NCBI GenBank assembly: GCA_015485155.1
Contig: WFUF01000014.1
Location: 1 to 64,000, forward strand
Reading direction: 5' to 3'
DNA from: Robiginitomaculum sp.
GTDB taxonomy: Bacteria; Pseudomonadota; Alphaproteobacteria; Caulobacterales; Maricaulaceae
DNA: 64,000 nt
Shown in pieces: positions 26,227-36,577 of this stretch. Under the pieces are notes generated by a model that was not told the DNA's origin, searched no databases, and worked only from the letters and a program-made list of their open reading frames with translations. Position 1 is the first letter of the stretch, and each line of letters opens with the position of its first letter. The position numbers and the translations under genes are program-made.

Positions 26227-29200
26227 TGGGTGAAATAGTTTCATGGTGGGCAAAAAACAAGGTTGCGGCAAACCTGTTAATGGTGGCCCTGCTGATCGCA
26301 GGCACAATATCTTTTTTCCGCATTGATCGTGAACTTGAACCATATGTCGAATTTCCCGGCGCGCAAGTATCTGTAGTGTGGCTGGGTGCCGGGCCTGCGG
26401 ATATAGAAGAACAAATTGCAGTCCGTCTTGAAGAGGCTGTCGGCCGGGTTAAGGGCGTAGATAGAGTCTGGTCAGTTTCTCAAGAAAGCGTTGGTACATT
26501 GTTTGTTATTGGCGAGCCAACTCTGGATAAGGATGCATTTTTAGCCCAGATCAAGCGCGAAGTGGATGCTATTGCCACTTTCCCAGCCGCTGTGCAGAAG
26601 CCGCAAATCCGCCTGTTTTCCAATAACAGGCAGGTAATGCGGCTGGCGCTTTCTGGCGATGTCAGCGAGCGCACATTACGCAGGCTGGGGGAAAAGGTTC
26701 GCCGGGATATTGCATTACTTAGTGAGGTCCCCGCCGTACAATTATTCGGGGTGCGCAATGAGGAGGTTTCCATTGAGGTTTCCGAAGATTCCCTGCGTCA
26801 ATATGGAATTACATTTGCCGATGTTGCAGCAGCTATTCGCGGCACATCGGTTAATCTGTCCTCAGGTAATGTGCGTACTTCGGTGGGTGATATGCAGTTA
26901 CGTACCCGGCAATTGGCCGATACTCAGGCTGATTTTGAAAAAATAATTGTTCGTCAGACCCCTGGCGGCGCCACCATTCGTGTTTCGGATGTTGCCACGG
27001 TAATTGATGGTTTTTCCGATGAAAATCTGCTTACCACCATGAATGGAAAGCGCGCAGTTTTAGTCAATATCCTCTCGGGGCCGAACATGGATGTGGTGGC
27101 CATGTCCAAACAGGTAAAGGATTATATGAAAAGCGCTGAAAAAGATCTTCCCCCCGGAGTCAGCATGCTGTTGTGGGAAGATGCATCAGAAGCTTTTTCA
27201 GACCGGATAAACACGATTTTATGGAATTTTCTTACTGGTTTATTGCTAGTGGTGGCCACCTTGTTCTTGTTTTTACGCCCCGTAGTGGCGTTTTGGGTGG
27301 CTATTGGAATTTGCACGGCCTTTGCCGGTGGGGTTGCGTTTTTGCCAATGAATGAAGTCTCATTCTCCATGATCTCAACTTTTGCGTTTTTGCTGGTGAT
27401 CGGGGTGATTGTTGACGATGCCATCATTGTCGGCGAAGCCATACACCGGCAGAATGAACACGGAATATACGGGCCGCAAGCTGCCATTTTTGGCGCAAAA
27501 ATGGTTATAAAACCGGTAATTTTCGCAGTTTTGACCACGATGATATTCTTTGCACCGTGGATGTTTCTTTCGGGCAGTATGCGTGAATTTACCCGTGCCA
27601 TATCATTGGTGGTGATTTTGTCTCTGACATTTTCATTGGTGGAATCCCTATTGATTTTGCCTGCGCACTTATCACACCTAAAGCCGATGAAGGCTTCGGG
27701 AAAAATTGCCAGATTTCAGGAAAAACTGGCAGGTAGCATCGTAGATTTTGCCCATAAATTCTATCAGCCATTTATGGCGTGGACAGTAAAGAACCGTTAT
27801 ATTACCGCCAGTACATTCATTGCCATTGGCATCATATCCATAGGGCTTATGAAATATGAGCTGGTGCGCTTTACCTTCATGCCGGAAACCGAAAGCAATG
27901 AGGTGAATATTACGGTTGAGCTGCCCGAGGGCACCCCGTATTCACGATCCTTAGAGGTTCTTGCACAAATTCAGCAGGCTGAAGCCGCATTGGCTGCAGA
28001 GGTAAACGCCAATGAGGGTAAGCTGATTGAGAACTGGTACACCAGAGCTCGTGGCACCAATGTGATGGCTTTGGTAAAACTGGTCGGTGCTGAAGATCGC
28101 TTTATGAGCGCTAAAGCAACTGCTGAACGCTTGCGTGAATTGATCGGCGAGGTTCCAGATGCGCAAAAAATCACGGTAAGTTATAAGAATGAGGGCGATG
28201 ACCCTCCGATACAATATGTATTAAATTCAACAAATACCGAGGATTTGCAAAAAGCAGCAGATGAGTTGATGGCGCAGCTTCGTAGCTATCATGGCGTGTA
28301 TAACGTCACCAATGACAGCCAAAGTGCATCTGATGAAATAAGGTTCAAGCTAAAACCCGGTGCCGAAACATTAGGTATTACTATCAATGATGTGGCTACA
28401 CAGGTGCGTCAGGGGTTTTACGGTGTCGAGGTGCAGCGTCTGCCTCGTGATGGACAGGATGTAAGGGTATTTGTGCGCTATCCCAAAAGAGACCGCGAGT
28501 CTCTGGATTATCTGAAAAACATGCGCATACGCACCAAGGATGGCAGGGAATTGCCATTGTATTCTGTGGCGGATCTTAGTTTTGAGCCTGGTGTCACACG
28601 CATTTTACGTCGCGAGCGGCAACGGGCAATTATTGTTTCTGCCGAAGTGGTTACCGAGCGCATAGAAGAAGTTCGCACGGATATGAAGAACACGTTTTTT
28701 GATCAATTTGATGAAAACAACCCAAATGTGCGCAGAGGTAATATTGGCCGGGCGCAGGGGCAGGCTGAGTTCATGTCAGAAATATTGATATTGTCTCTGA
28801 TTGCAATTGGTGTTGCCTATATTCTAGTGGCTATTGCCTTTCGTTCCTATGGTGAGCCATTGCTGATTTTGCTGGCGGCAATCCCCTTTTGTTTTACTGG
28901 TGCAGTGCTTGGGCATTTGGTGATGGGGCTTAACATGACCATATTCTCGTTTATGGGCTTAATGGCTGCTGCCGGGGTGGCGGTAAATGATAATCTGGTA
29001 TTGATAGATTATGTGCACCGATTGCGCGACAAGGGCATGGGCGGAGCCCGGGCGCTGGTTGTTGCCGGCGTAGAGCGGTTCAGGCCAATTCTTCTTACTT
29101 CTTTTACTACATTTGTGGGCCTGCTTCCCTTGATGATGGAAAAATCCATTCAGGCCGCATTTTTGATCCCGGTGGCTGTTGGTCTGGCCTTTGGAGTGAT

Positions 29201-29390
29201 CTTTGCGCTGTTTGTCACCTTGTTTCTGGTTCCAAGCCTGTATGCAATCGGGGCTGATATTCGCCGGTACTTTATTTATTTGTGGACAGCGCAGCCCATG
29301 AGCTGGTTTGGCCAGAGCCTTAAAGATTTTGACGAGCATGAAAATATAGATGGCTTTGTTGCTGCACAAGAAATGGAGCCGGCAGAATAA
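26226..29390 (+). CDS. RND multidrug-type inner-membrane pump
   Basis: This 1054 aa proton-driven resistance-nodulation-division permease has twelve helices and two large periplasmic loops. The paired aspartates of helix 4 are present as D397-D398 in VIGVIVDDAIIVGE, as in HAE-1 drug pumps. The symmetrical helix-10 segment GVAVNDNLVLIDYV is also seen. The substrate cannot be read from sequence. No TetR-type regulator lies beside the operon. Confidence 0.93.
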   Translation: MGEIVSWWAKNKVAANLLMVALLIAGTISFFRIDRELEPYVEFPGAQVSVVWLGAGPADIEEQIAVRLEEAVGRVKGVDRVWSVSQESVGTLFVIGEPTLDKDAFLAQIKREVDAIATFPAAVQKPQIRLFSNNRQVMRLALSGDVSERTLRRLGEKVRRDIALLSEVPAVQLFGVRNEEVSIEVSEDSLRQYGITFADVAAAIRGTSVNLSSGNVRTSVGDMQLRTRQLADTQADFEKIIVRQTPGGATIRVSDVATVIDGFSDENLLTTMNGKRAVLVNILSGPNMDVVAMSKQVKDYMKSAEKDLPPGVSMLLWEDASEAFSDRINTILWNFLTGLLLVVATLFLFLRPVVAFWVAIGICTAFAGGVAFLPMNEVSFSMISTFAFLLVIGVIVDDAIIVGEAIHRQNEHGIYGPQAAIFGAKMVIKPVIFAVLTTMIFFAPWMFLSGSMREFTRAISLVVILSLTFSLVESLLILPAHLSHLKPMKASGKIARFQEKLAGSIVDFAHKFYQPFMAWTVKNRYITASTFIAIGIISIGLMKYELVRFTFMPETESNEVNITVELPEGTPYSRSLEVLAQIQQAEAALAAEVNANEGKLIENWYTRARGTNVMALVKLVGAEDRFMSAKATAERLRELIGEVPDAQKITVSYKNEGDDPPIQYVLNSTNTEDLQKAADELMAQLRSYHGVYNVTNDSQSASDEIRFKLKPGAETLGITINDVATQVRQGFYGVEVQRLPRDGQDVRVFVRYPKRDRESLDYLKNMRIRTKDGRELPLYSVADLSFEPGVTRILRRERQRAIIVSAEVVTERIEEVRTDMKNTFFDQFDENNPNVRRGNIGRAQGQAEFMSEILILSLIAIGVAYILVAIAFRSYGEPLLILLAAIPFCFTGAVLGHLVMGLNMTIFSFMGLMAAAGVAVNDNLVLIDYVHRLRDKGMGGARALVVAGVERFRPILLTSFTTFVGLLPLMMEKSIQAAFLIPVAVGLAFGVIFALFVTLFLVPSLYAIGADIRRYFIYLWTAQPMSWFGQSLKDFDEHENIDGFVAAQEMEPAE

Positions 29391-29481
29391 ACGGACAAAA
29401 ATTTAACCAGCAATTTGCGCCGGAACATTGTTTATGAAATCGGCCACGACTACAGTGATTATAACATTTTGGGAGAAGACT

Positions 29482-31563
29482 ATGAAATATCGTTTTTTGG
29501 CAGCTAGTGCCGCTATTGCCTTACTGGCGGCATGTAATCCGTCGGTGCAAACCCCTCAAGCAGGTAACAAGCCTGAGCAGGCAGACAATCAGGCCTCCAC
29601 ACAGCCTTCTCCTGAGCTGGGTGATTTTGGTCTGGATCTTTCAGCAATGAATACGGCCATAAAGCCCGGAGATGATTTTTTTCGTTATGTAAATGGCAAA
29701 TGGCTGGACAGTTTTGAGATTCCTGCTGATCGCACAAGTTATGGCTCTTTTACCGTACTTAGTGATCGTGCAGAAAAGCAGGTAAGACAGATTATTCAAG
29801 ATGCAGCGCAGGGCAATGCCGCAGCAGGCTCGGTGGAGCAAAAAATCGGCGACCTTTATGCCAGCTTTATGGACATTGAAACGATAGAGAGCAAAGGGTT
29901 ATCAGGATTGCAGCCTGACCTTGATCTAATTGCGGCGGCGTCCACTCATGAGGACATTGTTAGGCAGATGGCGCGCCGGGATATATCTGCCAACCGTCTT
30001 TTTGGCAGTTTTGTTAATGTGGACAGTAAAAACCCCCAAAGTTACGCCTATTACATGTCCCATGGGGGTCTTGGCCTGCCAAACCGGGATTTTTACCTGG
30101 ATCAGGACGAGCGCTCCATATCCTTGCGCGCAGGCTATCAGGATCATATTGCTGCGATGCTGACCTTGGCCAATATACCGGATGCTGCAGACAAGGCAGC
30201 TAATATAATGGCGCTGGAAACCAAAATAGCCAAGGCTCATTGGGACAAGGTGGACAGGCGCAATCGGGATATTACCTATAACAAAATGACTATGGCAGAG
30301 CTTGAGCAATTTGCTCCTGATTATCCGTGGGCGCTGGATATGGAAGTTGCCGGTGTTGATGTGTCCGAAGTGGTTGTGCGTGAAAATACTGCATTTCCAG
30401 TGCTGGCCAAAATATTCGCCGAAACATCAGTTGCCGATTGGAAGGATTATCTGACTTTCCATTTGCTATCAGCCAATGCCAGCAATTTGCCAAAAGCATT
30501 TGATGAGGAAAACTTTGCATTCTTTGGTAAGCAGCTAACCGGACAAAAACAAATGCGCGATCGCTGGAAACGCGCTGTATCAGTGGTAAACCGTTCACTT
30601 GGTGAGGCGGTTGGACAAATATATGTAAAGCGGCATTTTCCACCATCCAGCAAACAGCAAATGGATGAACTGGTTGCAAATTTGCGCATTGCAGTTGGAC
30701 AGCGCATTGATGGCCTGGAATGGATGTCAGAGGAAACCAAAAAAGAAGCCAGATCCAAACTTGCAGCCTTTACCCCAAAGATCGGTTATCCTGATCGTTG
30801 GAAAGACTATTCATCCATGGATATTGACCGTGGAGATTTGATATCAAATGTCAGATCAGCTTTGGTTTGGCGCTGGAATGACCAGATATCCAAACTAGGC
30901 GGGCCCATTGATAAGACCGAGTGGTTCATGAGCCCGCAAACAGTCAATGCCTATTATTCGCCACCTCGCAATGAAATTGTATTTCCAGCGGCTATTTTAC
31001 AGGCTCCGTTTTTTGATCCAAACGCTGATCCTGCGGTAAATTATGGCGGTATAGGCGCGGTAATCGGCCATGAAATAGGCCATGGGTTTGACGATCAGGG
31101 CTCCAAATCCGACGGTACTGGAACACTTCGCAATTGGTGGACAGAAGCGGACAAGGCAGCTTTTGATGCCAGAACCGGAGAGCTTGCGGCCCAATATGAC
31201 CAGTTCTCCCCATTGGAGGGTCATTTTGTAAATGGCAAATTTACCTTAGGTGAAAATATCGGTGATCTTGGTGGTTTGACTTTTGCCTTAAACGCCTATC
31301 GTTTGTCTTTGGGCGGAAAACCTGCTCCGGTAATTGACGGTTTTACCGGCGAACAGCGGCTATTTATGGCGTGGGCGCAAATATGGCGCGGCAAATACCG
31401 TGATGAGAATTTGATAAACCGCCTAAAAAGCGCACCGCATTCACCAACTGAATATCGAACCAATGGTGTAGTGCGCAATATGGATGCCTGGTATGAGGCC
31501 TTTGATGTGCAAGAAGGCGATGATATGTATTTACCGCCGGAAAAGCGGGTTCGTATCTGGTAG
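29482..31563 (+). CDS. M13-family zinc metallopeptidase lipoprotein (PepO-like)
   Basis: The 693 aa protein has a lipoprotein signal (ALLAAC) and a Gln/Ala-rich linker, then the neprilysin-like M13 domains. The substrate-binding block NAYYSPPRNEIVFPA precedes the zinc motif HEIGH (residues 530-534) with FDDQG after it, and the third ligand lies in GENIGDLGG. GDDFFRYVNGKWL near residue 70 is also typical. It is probably exported and anchored, cleaving short peptides. ATG at 29482 follows GGGAGAAG. It ends at a bidirectional terminator. Confidence 0.93.
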   Translation: MKYRFLAASAAIALLAACNPSVQTPQAGNKPEQADNQASTQPSPELGDFGLDLSAMNTAIKPGDDFFRYVNGKWLDSFEIPADRTSYGSFTVLSDRAEKQVRQIIQDAAQGNAAAGSVEQKIGDLYASFMDIETIESKGLSGLQPDLDLIAAASTHEDIVRQMARRDISANRLFGSFVNVDSKNPQSYAYYMSHGGLGLPNRDFYLDQDERSISLRAGYQDHIAAMLTLANIPDAADKAANIMALETKIAKAHWDKVDRRNRDITYNKMTMAELEQFAPDYPWALDMEVAGVDVSEVVVRENTAFPVLAKIFAETSVADWKDYLTFHLLSANASNLPKAFDEENFAFFGKQLTGQKQMRDRWKRAVSVVNRSLGEAVGQIYVKRHFPPSSKQQMDELVANLRIAVGQRIDGLEWMSEETKKEARSKLAAFTPKIGYPDRWKDYSSMDIDRGDLISNVRSALVWRWNDQISKLGGPIDKTEWFMSPQTVNAYYSPPRNEIVFPAAILQAPFFDPNADPAVNYGGIGAVIGHEIGHGFDDQGSKSDGTGTLRNWWTEADKAAFDARTGELAAQYDQFSPLEGHFVNGKFTLGENIGDLGGLTFALNAYRLSLGGKPAPVIDGFTGEQRLFMAWAQIWRGKYRDENLINRLKSAPHSPTEYRTNGVVRNMDAWYEAFDVQEGDDMYLPPEKRVRIW

Positions 31564-31593
31564 TGTCAGATAAGTTTTAGGTTCAAGGAATTA

Positions 31594-31626
31594 TAAAAGC
31601 CTCGTGCCAATGGTACGGGGCTTTTA
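31594..31626. terminator. Bidirectional hairpin terminator
   Basis: A 15-bp stem (TAAAAGCCTCGTGCC with complement, including G-U pairs) closes a 3-base loop. It is flanked by A-run and T-run, so it can act as intrinsic terminator for the peptidase gene on the plus strand and the GNAT gene on the minus strand, which converge here. Confidence 0.85.
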
Positions 31627-31634
31627 TACAAGGG

Positions 31635-32783
31635 TCAGGCCCTAAACGGTATCAGCTTTCGTAAGACACTGTGGCATAAGGCTTTTAATTGTGCGCCAGA
31701 TTGCGGGTGACAAGAAGCAATATACTCCAGCGACCCGGCAAGGCGACCCGGAAAATAAGCTGCTTTTCCCAGGGGAAGTTTGGCAAAGCCATCACACAGG
31801 GCAAAAACCCTTCTGCGTTGACTTGCAGAGGGGCCGGTAGAAAGAAAGCACCCTGCTGCCAATGGCTGTACGGAACTGGCATAATATTTTTTATAATGCT
31901 CGTGTCCGCGTCCTAAATCAATCTGTTGTATGCCCAGCTCTTCGGAACGATTTATGATTTCATGTAATAATAACAGGCCAGGTGAGTTGCGCGAAAACTG
32001 CGGGTCATAAGCTGCGATCCATGAATGAAATACCCCACCAGCCAGTAAACCCAATTCAGCAGCAGCCCATTTATTACCCATTCGATATCCGAACACGGCC
32101 GACTGAAAATCAGGATCCGAAGTCTTGGAGATATCTCCAAGCAAGGCCCGTATCCATGGCACATTTAATACGTCAAGTTTACGGGTTCTGGCGTATTGAT
32201 CGTGCTTCCAGCGAAACAGGTGCTCCAGTATCTGTGGGGCTTCATCGCCGGTACGTAATTCAACCGAACCATATTCACGAATCGCAGCTCTTGTTCTTTG
32301 TCGCATCTTCTTGAAATATTTGTGATGCTGTTTTTGCTGAGATTGAAAATACGCCTCGGGGCCGCTGCCAAGATCAAGTAAATGTGAATTTTCATAATGG
32401 GTGCTAAAACTGGCCATTTGCTCCAACGGATCGGCAAGAGCTGTAAACGGCAAGGCGCCAATACCAGCCTCATCCATAATGTCCTTTACCGGCACACAAA
32501 ACCCGGGCTCGGTAATTACTGCCTGATAATCTGAAACAGGAGCACCAATGGGTCGCGCCAATCCACCTTTACCCCGGTGAAATGCAAAATATGCCCGCTT
32601 TGCCAGATGGTCTTCGGCAATAACAAGTCTGGCATCCATCCTGCGCCTTGCTACCAGACTTGCAAATTCAGGGTGTAAAAACGGATTATTCCATAATTTT
32701 ACACCTTGTTGTGCAGCAATCCAGCGTCGGCGATTTTCTTCGTCAAGTTCATCAGGTTTGCAAAGTGTAAGTTTGGACAGCAT
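31635..32783 (-). CDS. GNAT/BioF2-like acyltransferase (CelD-type)
   Basis: This 382 aa protein has two tandem GNAT-like halves in the style of the FemAB/BioF2 acetyltransferase family (PF13480). Recognisable parts are HPEFASLVA near the N-terminus, RAAIREYGSVELR in the middle, and SPGLLLLHEIINRSEELG followed by IDLGRGHEHYKKYYA. In other alphaproteobacteria such proteins modify exopolysaccharide or cell-wall precursors. No polysaccharide genes are adjacent, so the substrate is open. It has a 108-bp gap to the next gene on the left and no evident operon. Confidence 0.8.
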   Translation of the reverse strand: MLSKLTLCKPDELDEENRRRWIAAQQGVKLWNNPFLHPEFASLVARRRMDARLVIAEDHLAKRAYFAFHRGKGGLARPIGAPVSDYQAVITEPGFCVPVKDIMDEAGIGALPFTALADPLEQMASFSTHYENSHLLDLGSGPEAYFQSQQKQHHKYFKKMRQRTRAAIREYGSVELRTGDEAPQILEHLFRWKHDQYARTRKLDVLNVPWIRALLGDISKTSDPDFQSAVFGYRMGNKWAAAELGLLAGGVFHSWIAAYDPQFSRNSPGLLLLHEIINRSEELGIQQIDLGRGHEHYKKYYASSVQPLAAGCFLSTGPSASQRRRVFALCDGFAKLPLGKAAYFPGRLAGSLEYIASCHPQSGAQLKALCHSVLRKLIPFRA

Positions 32784-32890
32784 GAGATTGCCCTTAAAGA
32801 TGAAAATTATTTCTGATATAGCTCACAGGCACTTAAAAATTATTACCACATAGCGGCAGTTTTATTCAGGTGGCTGGCACGCCCTTTAGG

Positions 32891-33346
32891 CTATGCCTGT
32901 AATTGCGCCAATAGCCCGGCACTGGCTTGTTCTATCAAATGTAAAACATCAACAAAGCCGGTTTTTCCACCATAATAAGGGTCCGGTATTTCTCGTTCTG
33001 ATAATTGATGCGCGAAATCAAGAAATAATTGTGGGCGGGTTCCCTGACCGTTTCTGATAATTTCAAGATCGCTAAGGTTTTGATAGTCCATAGCTAAAAC
33101 GAAATTAAATGTATGAAAATCAGATGGAATAATAGCCCGTGATCTAATCTTGCTCATGTCATAGCCAAAATCAGCCGCAGTTTTACATGATCGTGGATCA
33201 GATGGCTGTCCCTGATGCCAGCCTGCGGTTCCAGCAGAATCCACCATAACCTTGAGACCGGCCTGTTTTGTATGATAACGGAATACCGCTTCAGCAGTAG
33301 GTGATCTGCAAATATTTCCAAGACAGACAAACAGAACTTTTATCAT
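32891..33346 (-). CDS. Low-molecular-weight protein-tyrosine phosphatase
   Basis: The 151 aa enzyme dephosphorylates tyrosine residues. The P-loop CLGNICRS (Cys8 to Arg14) is at the N-terminus and the general-acid Asp in IPDPYYGG near residue 120. The start at 33346 overlaps the end of the YbjN gene by 4 bp, so an open frame extending upstream is not the real start. It pairs with the secreted YbjN-like protein. Confidence 0.92.
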   Translation of the reverse strand: MIKVLFVCLGNICRSPTAEAVFRYHTKQAGLKVMVDSAGTAGWHQGQPSDPRSCKTAADFGYDMSKIRSRAIIPSDFHTFNFVLAMDYQNLSDLEIIRNGQGTRPQLFLDFAHQLSEREIPDPYYGGKTGFVDVLHLIEQASAGLLAQLQA

Positions 33347-33870
33347 TTTGCTTCCAGAAATAATGCAAATTTTCGCAAAGAACCTCTCCACAATAGCAAT
33401 TGATCGACAAAATTGGACAAGGTAATGCCTCCGGATAGATAAATATCCATTTCCAATATGATGGTTTTGCCACTGTCTGAGCTATAGACGCGAGCAAACC
33501 GGTTGTGCTGGTTCCACTGGTTTAAGGAAATGGAACTTTGTTCAGGGCCGGCTTGTGTTTCGATCAGGGCGCGCAATTGCAACTCGCCGCAGGCCTGTGG
33601 TTTTATCTCTGGTTTTGTGCAATTATAGCCGTAAATAAACCATGTTACGCCATCCATGACTGCCAATCTGGTATTGGCAACAATATTCTTTCCTTCAATA
33701 TCCTGTTGTTGATGGGTAAGGCCCAGCAGATCCAGGGTCTCGGCCACATCCTGCATGGTCATGGTGGCATATATCTGCTGCGATGAGATCGCCTCATCAC
33801 CTCGTGCAGAAGCCAGACAGCCCATACTTGCAAGAACGACAAACAAAACGGCTGTGATACGAAAAACCAT
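33343..33870 (-). CDS. YbjN-domain secreted protein
   Basis: A signal peptide (LFVVLASMGCLASA) precedes about 155 aa matching the YbjN fold: a helix then beta strands. Features include TMTMQDVAETLDLLGL, WFIYGYNC and LNQWNQHNRFARVY, the WN-x-x-NRF segment being characteristic. A cysteine at -ASMGC- may permit lipidation but the context is weak. Function in the family is poorly defined (chaperone- or stress-related). The stop overlaps the LMW phosphatase start. Confidence 0.8.
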   Translation of the reverse strand: MVFRITAVLFVVLASMGCLASARGDEAISSQQIYATMTMQDVAETLDLLGLTHQQQDIEGKNIVANTRLAVMDGVTWFIYGYNCTKPEIKPQACGELQLRALIETQAGPEQSSISLNQWNQHNRFARVYSSDSGKTIILEMDIYLSGGITLSNFVDQLLLWRGSLRKFALFLEAK

Positions 33871-33884
33871 GAAATTATGAAGCG

Positions 33885-34439
33885 CTATCGCGGCGCCCGT
33901 TTAGCCAGGATTCGTTGCAGGGTTCTGCGGTGCATGGATAGTCTGCGCGCGGTTTCTGAAACATTATGATCGCACAATTCATAGACCCGCTGAATATGTT
34001 CCCAGCGCACCCGGTCAGCAGACATCGGGTTTTCCGGTGGCTTGGCAGCATCCCCTGTGGCCAAAAGCGCATTTACCACATCATCAGCATCAGCAGGCTT
34101 GGCCAGATAATCCACGGCACCGGCTTTTACGGCAGCCACAGCGGTTGCGATATTGCCATAGCCGGTCAGCATTATGACCTTGCAGTCCTCGCGATATTTA
34201 TGCAGCGTATCAACTACTTCCAGACCGTTTCCATCTTCAAGACGCATGTCCAAAACCGCAAATGCCGGCGGGTTCAGGCGGGATATTTCCTTGGCATCAG
34301 CAACTGTCGCCACTGCGCTGACGATAAACCCCCGCTCGGTTAATGCCTGTCCCAACCGGGTTCGGAAGGGGGCATCATCATCGAGAATAAGTAAAGTCGG
34401 ATCCTCTGGAAGGTTAAGTTCGGCTTCGGAGTTTGGCAT
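33885..34439 (-). CDS. regA: Response regulator RegA/ActR/PrrA
   Basis: This is the output partner of RegB, controlling redox-responsive genes in alphaproteobacteria. The 184 aa protein has a receiver domain with acidic pocket DDD (20-22), phosphorylated Asp64 in AVLDMRLEDG, Thr in MLTGYG, and Lys in YLAKPAD. A proline-containing linker and a Fis-type helix-turn-helix follow, NVSETARRLSMHRRTLQRIL, almost invariant in this family. It begins 61 bp after regB and is co-oriented. No senC gene, often found in this cluster, is present. Confidence 0.95.
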   Translation of the reverse strand: MPNSEAELNLPEDPTLLILDDDAPFRTRLGQALTERGFIVSAVATVADAKEISRLNPPAFAVLDMRLEDGNGLEVVDTLHKYREDCKVIMLTGYGNIATAVAAVKAGAVDYLAKPADADDVVNALLATGDAAKPPENPMSADRVRWEHIQRVYELCDHNVSETARRLSMHRRTLQRILAKRAPR

Positions 34440-34499
34440 TGTTTTCCCCTGCTGAGTTTGAACGGAAAGATACATGGTTTTGCAGAAATTGACCACCAT

Positions 34500-35810
34500 C
34501 TATTGTGCTTCTATTTTTTCCCGTGACCAGCGAATTATTACTTTGGCACCGCCAAGAGTGTCGCTTCTGCTTACTGCAATAATGCCGTCGGTACGCTCAA
34601 TCAGGTTTTTGGAGATAAAAAATCCAAGGCCCAACCCTCCCTGACCGCGAGCATTGCCACCTTGTCTTGAGGTCACATAAGGATCACCCAGCCGCTCCTG
34701 AATTACCGGATCAAAGCCGGGGCCATCATCACAAATGGAAATTGTAATCTGCTCACTGTCCCATTGTGCTGTGATTTGAACCTTTTCTTTGGCAAAACTT
34801 ATGGCGTTCTCAACAAATGCGTTCATGGCGTGGCTGATTTCCGGTCGGCGCTGCAATTGTGGCTCCGGGCCGCTGCCATCTACATAATAGCCAAGTTCGA
34901 TATCGGTCTGTATTTGTGCTGCACATATTTCTTCAAGCAGGCTGGACAGGGAATGGCGGGCATGAAACGGGTCATTTTCCGCGCCGGGGTTTGATAATTT
35001 GCCCAGTATCTGCCGACAGGATACCGCCTGCGATAAAATTAAATCAAGATCACTTCTTATGCTTTGCCAATCCTTCTTGTCGTTGGCACTGTCCAGGTTT
35101 CGGCTCAGCTCTTTTGCCACCAGTTGAATAGTGCCCAGGGGTGTGCCCAGTTCATGGGCAGTGGCCGCAGCAAGCCCGCCCAGAGCGGAAAGCCGGTGTT
35201 CATTGGCCAATGCTGCCTCGGTGGCGGTAAGAGCATTGGCCATGCGGTTTCGGTCTGAGGAAATTCTCCACACATAAATTCCGGTAAAACCAATGGTTAT
35301 GATAGTGGCTGCTGCCAGCCCCAACTGATACAGTTGGCTGTCTACCTTGATGATCTGGCCATTTTGCCAGGGCAGGGGCAAAGCAAATTCTGCCAATAAC
35401 AGTATCATGAAAAAGGTAAGCGCAAATAATGCCGCTGCATCGCGAAATCTAAGAGCGGTAACAGCAACAACCACCGGAGCCGCAAATAATACCAGAAACG
35501 GGTTAGAAAGTCCGCCGGTAAGGCCCAGAAGCAAACCCAGTTGAACAAGATCAAAAAATAATTGCGCAAACAGGTTTTTTTCTGATATTCGGCGGTTTTC
35601 CCGTGCCGATATGCTCAAAATAACATTAAGCCAGGCACTTGCTGCAATTACCAGCAGACTGGCCTGCAAAGCCAGATCCAGGTCAAGAACATATTCCACT
35701 ATTAAAATAGCTGCCGTCTGGCCAAAAATAGCAATCCAGCGAAGCCATATAAGAGTATGGCTATGCAGTCCGATTGCCAGATTTTGCTGTTTTTGTGCAG
35801 ATTTTATCAT
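34500..35810 (-). CDS. regB: Redox sensor histidine kinase RegB/ActS/PrrB
   Basis: This 436 aa inner-membrane kinase has six N-terminal helices with the quinone-sensing heptad GGLSNPF (99-105). The phospho-acceptor His219 is in AAATAHELGTPLGTI. Cys265, in AVSCRQIL, sits at the position of the redox-active cysteine of RegB. A HATPase domain follows with NAFVENAI, DDGPGF and GGLGLGF. It signals to RegA. ATG at 35810 fits the predicted first helix. Confidence 0.95.
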   Translation of the reverse strand: MIKSAQKQQNLAIGLHSHTLIWLRWIAIFGQTAAILIVEYVLDLDLALQASLLVIAASAWLNVILSISARENRRISEKNLFAQLFFDLVQLGLLLGLTGGLSNPFLVLFAAPVVVAVTALRFRDAAALFALTFFMILLLAEFALPLPWQNGQIIKVDSQLYQLGLAAATIITIGFTGIYVWRISSDRNRMANALTATEAALANEHRLSALGGLAAATAHELGTPLGTIQLVAKELSRNLDSANDKKDWQSIRSDLDLILSQAVSCRQILGKLSNPGAENDPFHARHSLSSLLEEICAAQIQTDIELGYYVDGSGPEPQLQRRPEISHAMNAFVENAISFAKEKVQITAQWDSEQITISICDDGPGFDPVIQERLGDPYVTSRQGGNARGQGGLGLGFFISKNLIERTDGIIAVSRSDTLGGAKVIIRWSREKIEAQ

Positions 35811-35884
35811 GGGTCCTGACCCTAGGCTTAATATGCAAAGCATGACAAGCTGTTATGAGAATGATTTTGAATGTTAGATATGGC

Positions 35885-36577
35885 ATGACCACAAGAACTT
35901 CACAATTTGCAGTGCCGGTAAAAACCGTAATTCGGTCAAGGGCCAGAAGTATTTCCTTGCGTCTGGATCATGCAGAGCGCGAGGCACAATTGATTTTGCC
36001 CCATGGGAAATTCTTAAAACAGGGTCAAAAACTATTGCATAAACGTTCAAGCTGGCTGGAAAAACAATGGCAAAACCTGCCTCCTCCCATGCCGTTTCAA
36101 CCTGGACAAAAGATATTATTGGCCGGGAACAGGGTGTTGCTTATTTTTGAACAGGGAAGAGGTTCTTACGAGCTGACAGATCAAGGTTTGATGGTGCCTG
36201 CTTTGCGTACGGAGCTTTTTGCCAACAGGGTGCGCCGGGCGCTGGTTGATATTGCCCGAAAACGTCTGCGCGAATCTGTAGGGCTTTATGCCAGACACAT
36301 TGGAGTTACACCGGGAAAAATAACTGTGCGTGATACCAAGAGCCGCTGGGGTTCGTGCAGTCCGTCTGGCAATCTTAATTTTTCATGGCGGCTGGTTTGC
36401 GCTCCGGATTTTGTATTGTGTTATGTGGCTGCTCATGAGGTTGCCCATATTAAAGAGCCCCATCATGGCCCGGCATTTTGGGCGCTGGTCAGGCGTAGTT
36501 TTGGTGATCCATCTGCCGCCCGCAAATATCTGCGTGATAATGCACCGAACCTATTTGCAGTGGGCGCAGTACAATAA
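35885..36577 (+). CDS. YgjP-like metallopeptidase-domain protein (DUF45)
   Basis: The 230 aa protein has an N-terminal beta-rich part (SRARSISLRLDHAEREA) and the zinc motif HEVAH in AAHEVAHIKEPHHG, with another His downstream, and KSRWGSCSPSGNLNFSWRL, the hallmark of YgjP/DUF45 proteins. The start is uncertain: ATGs at 35855, 35861 and 35885 are in frame, and the last fits family length. It diverges from regB with about 75 bp between. The natural substrate is unknown. Confidence 0.85.
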   Translation: MTTRTSQFAVPVKTVIRSRARSISLRLDHAEREAQLILPHGKFLKQGQKLLHKRSSWLEKQWQNLPPPMPFQPGQKILLAGNRVLLIFEQGRGSYELTDQGLMVPALRTELFANRVRRALVDIARKRLRESVGLYARHIGVTPGKITVRDTKSRWGSCSPSGNLNFSWRLVCAPDFVLCYVAAHEVAHIKEPHHGPAFWALVRRSFGDPSAARKYLRDNAPNLFAVGAVQ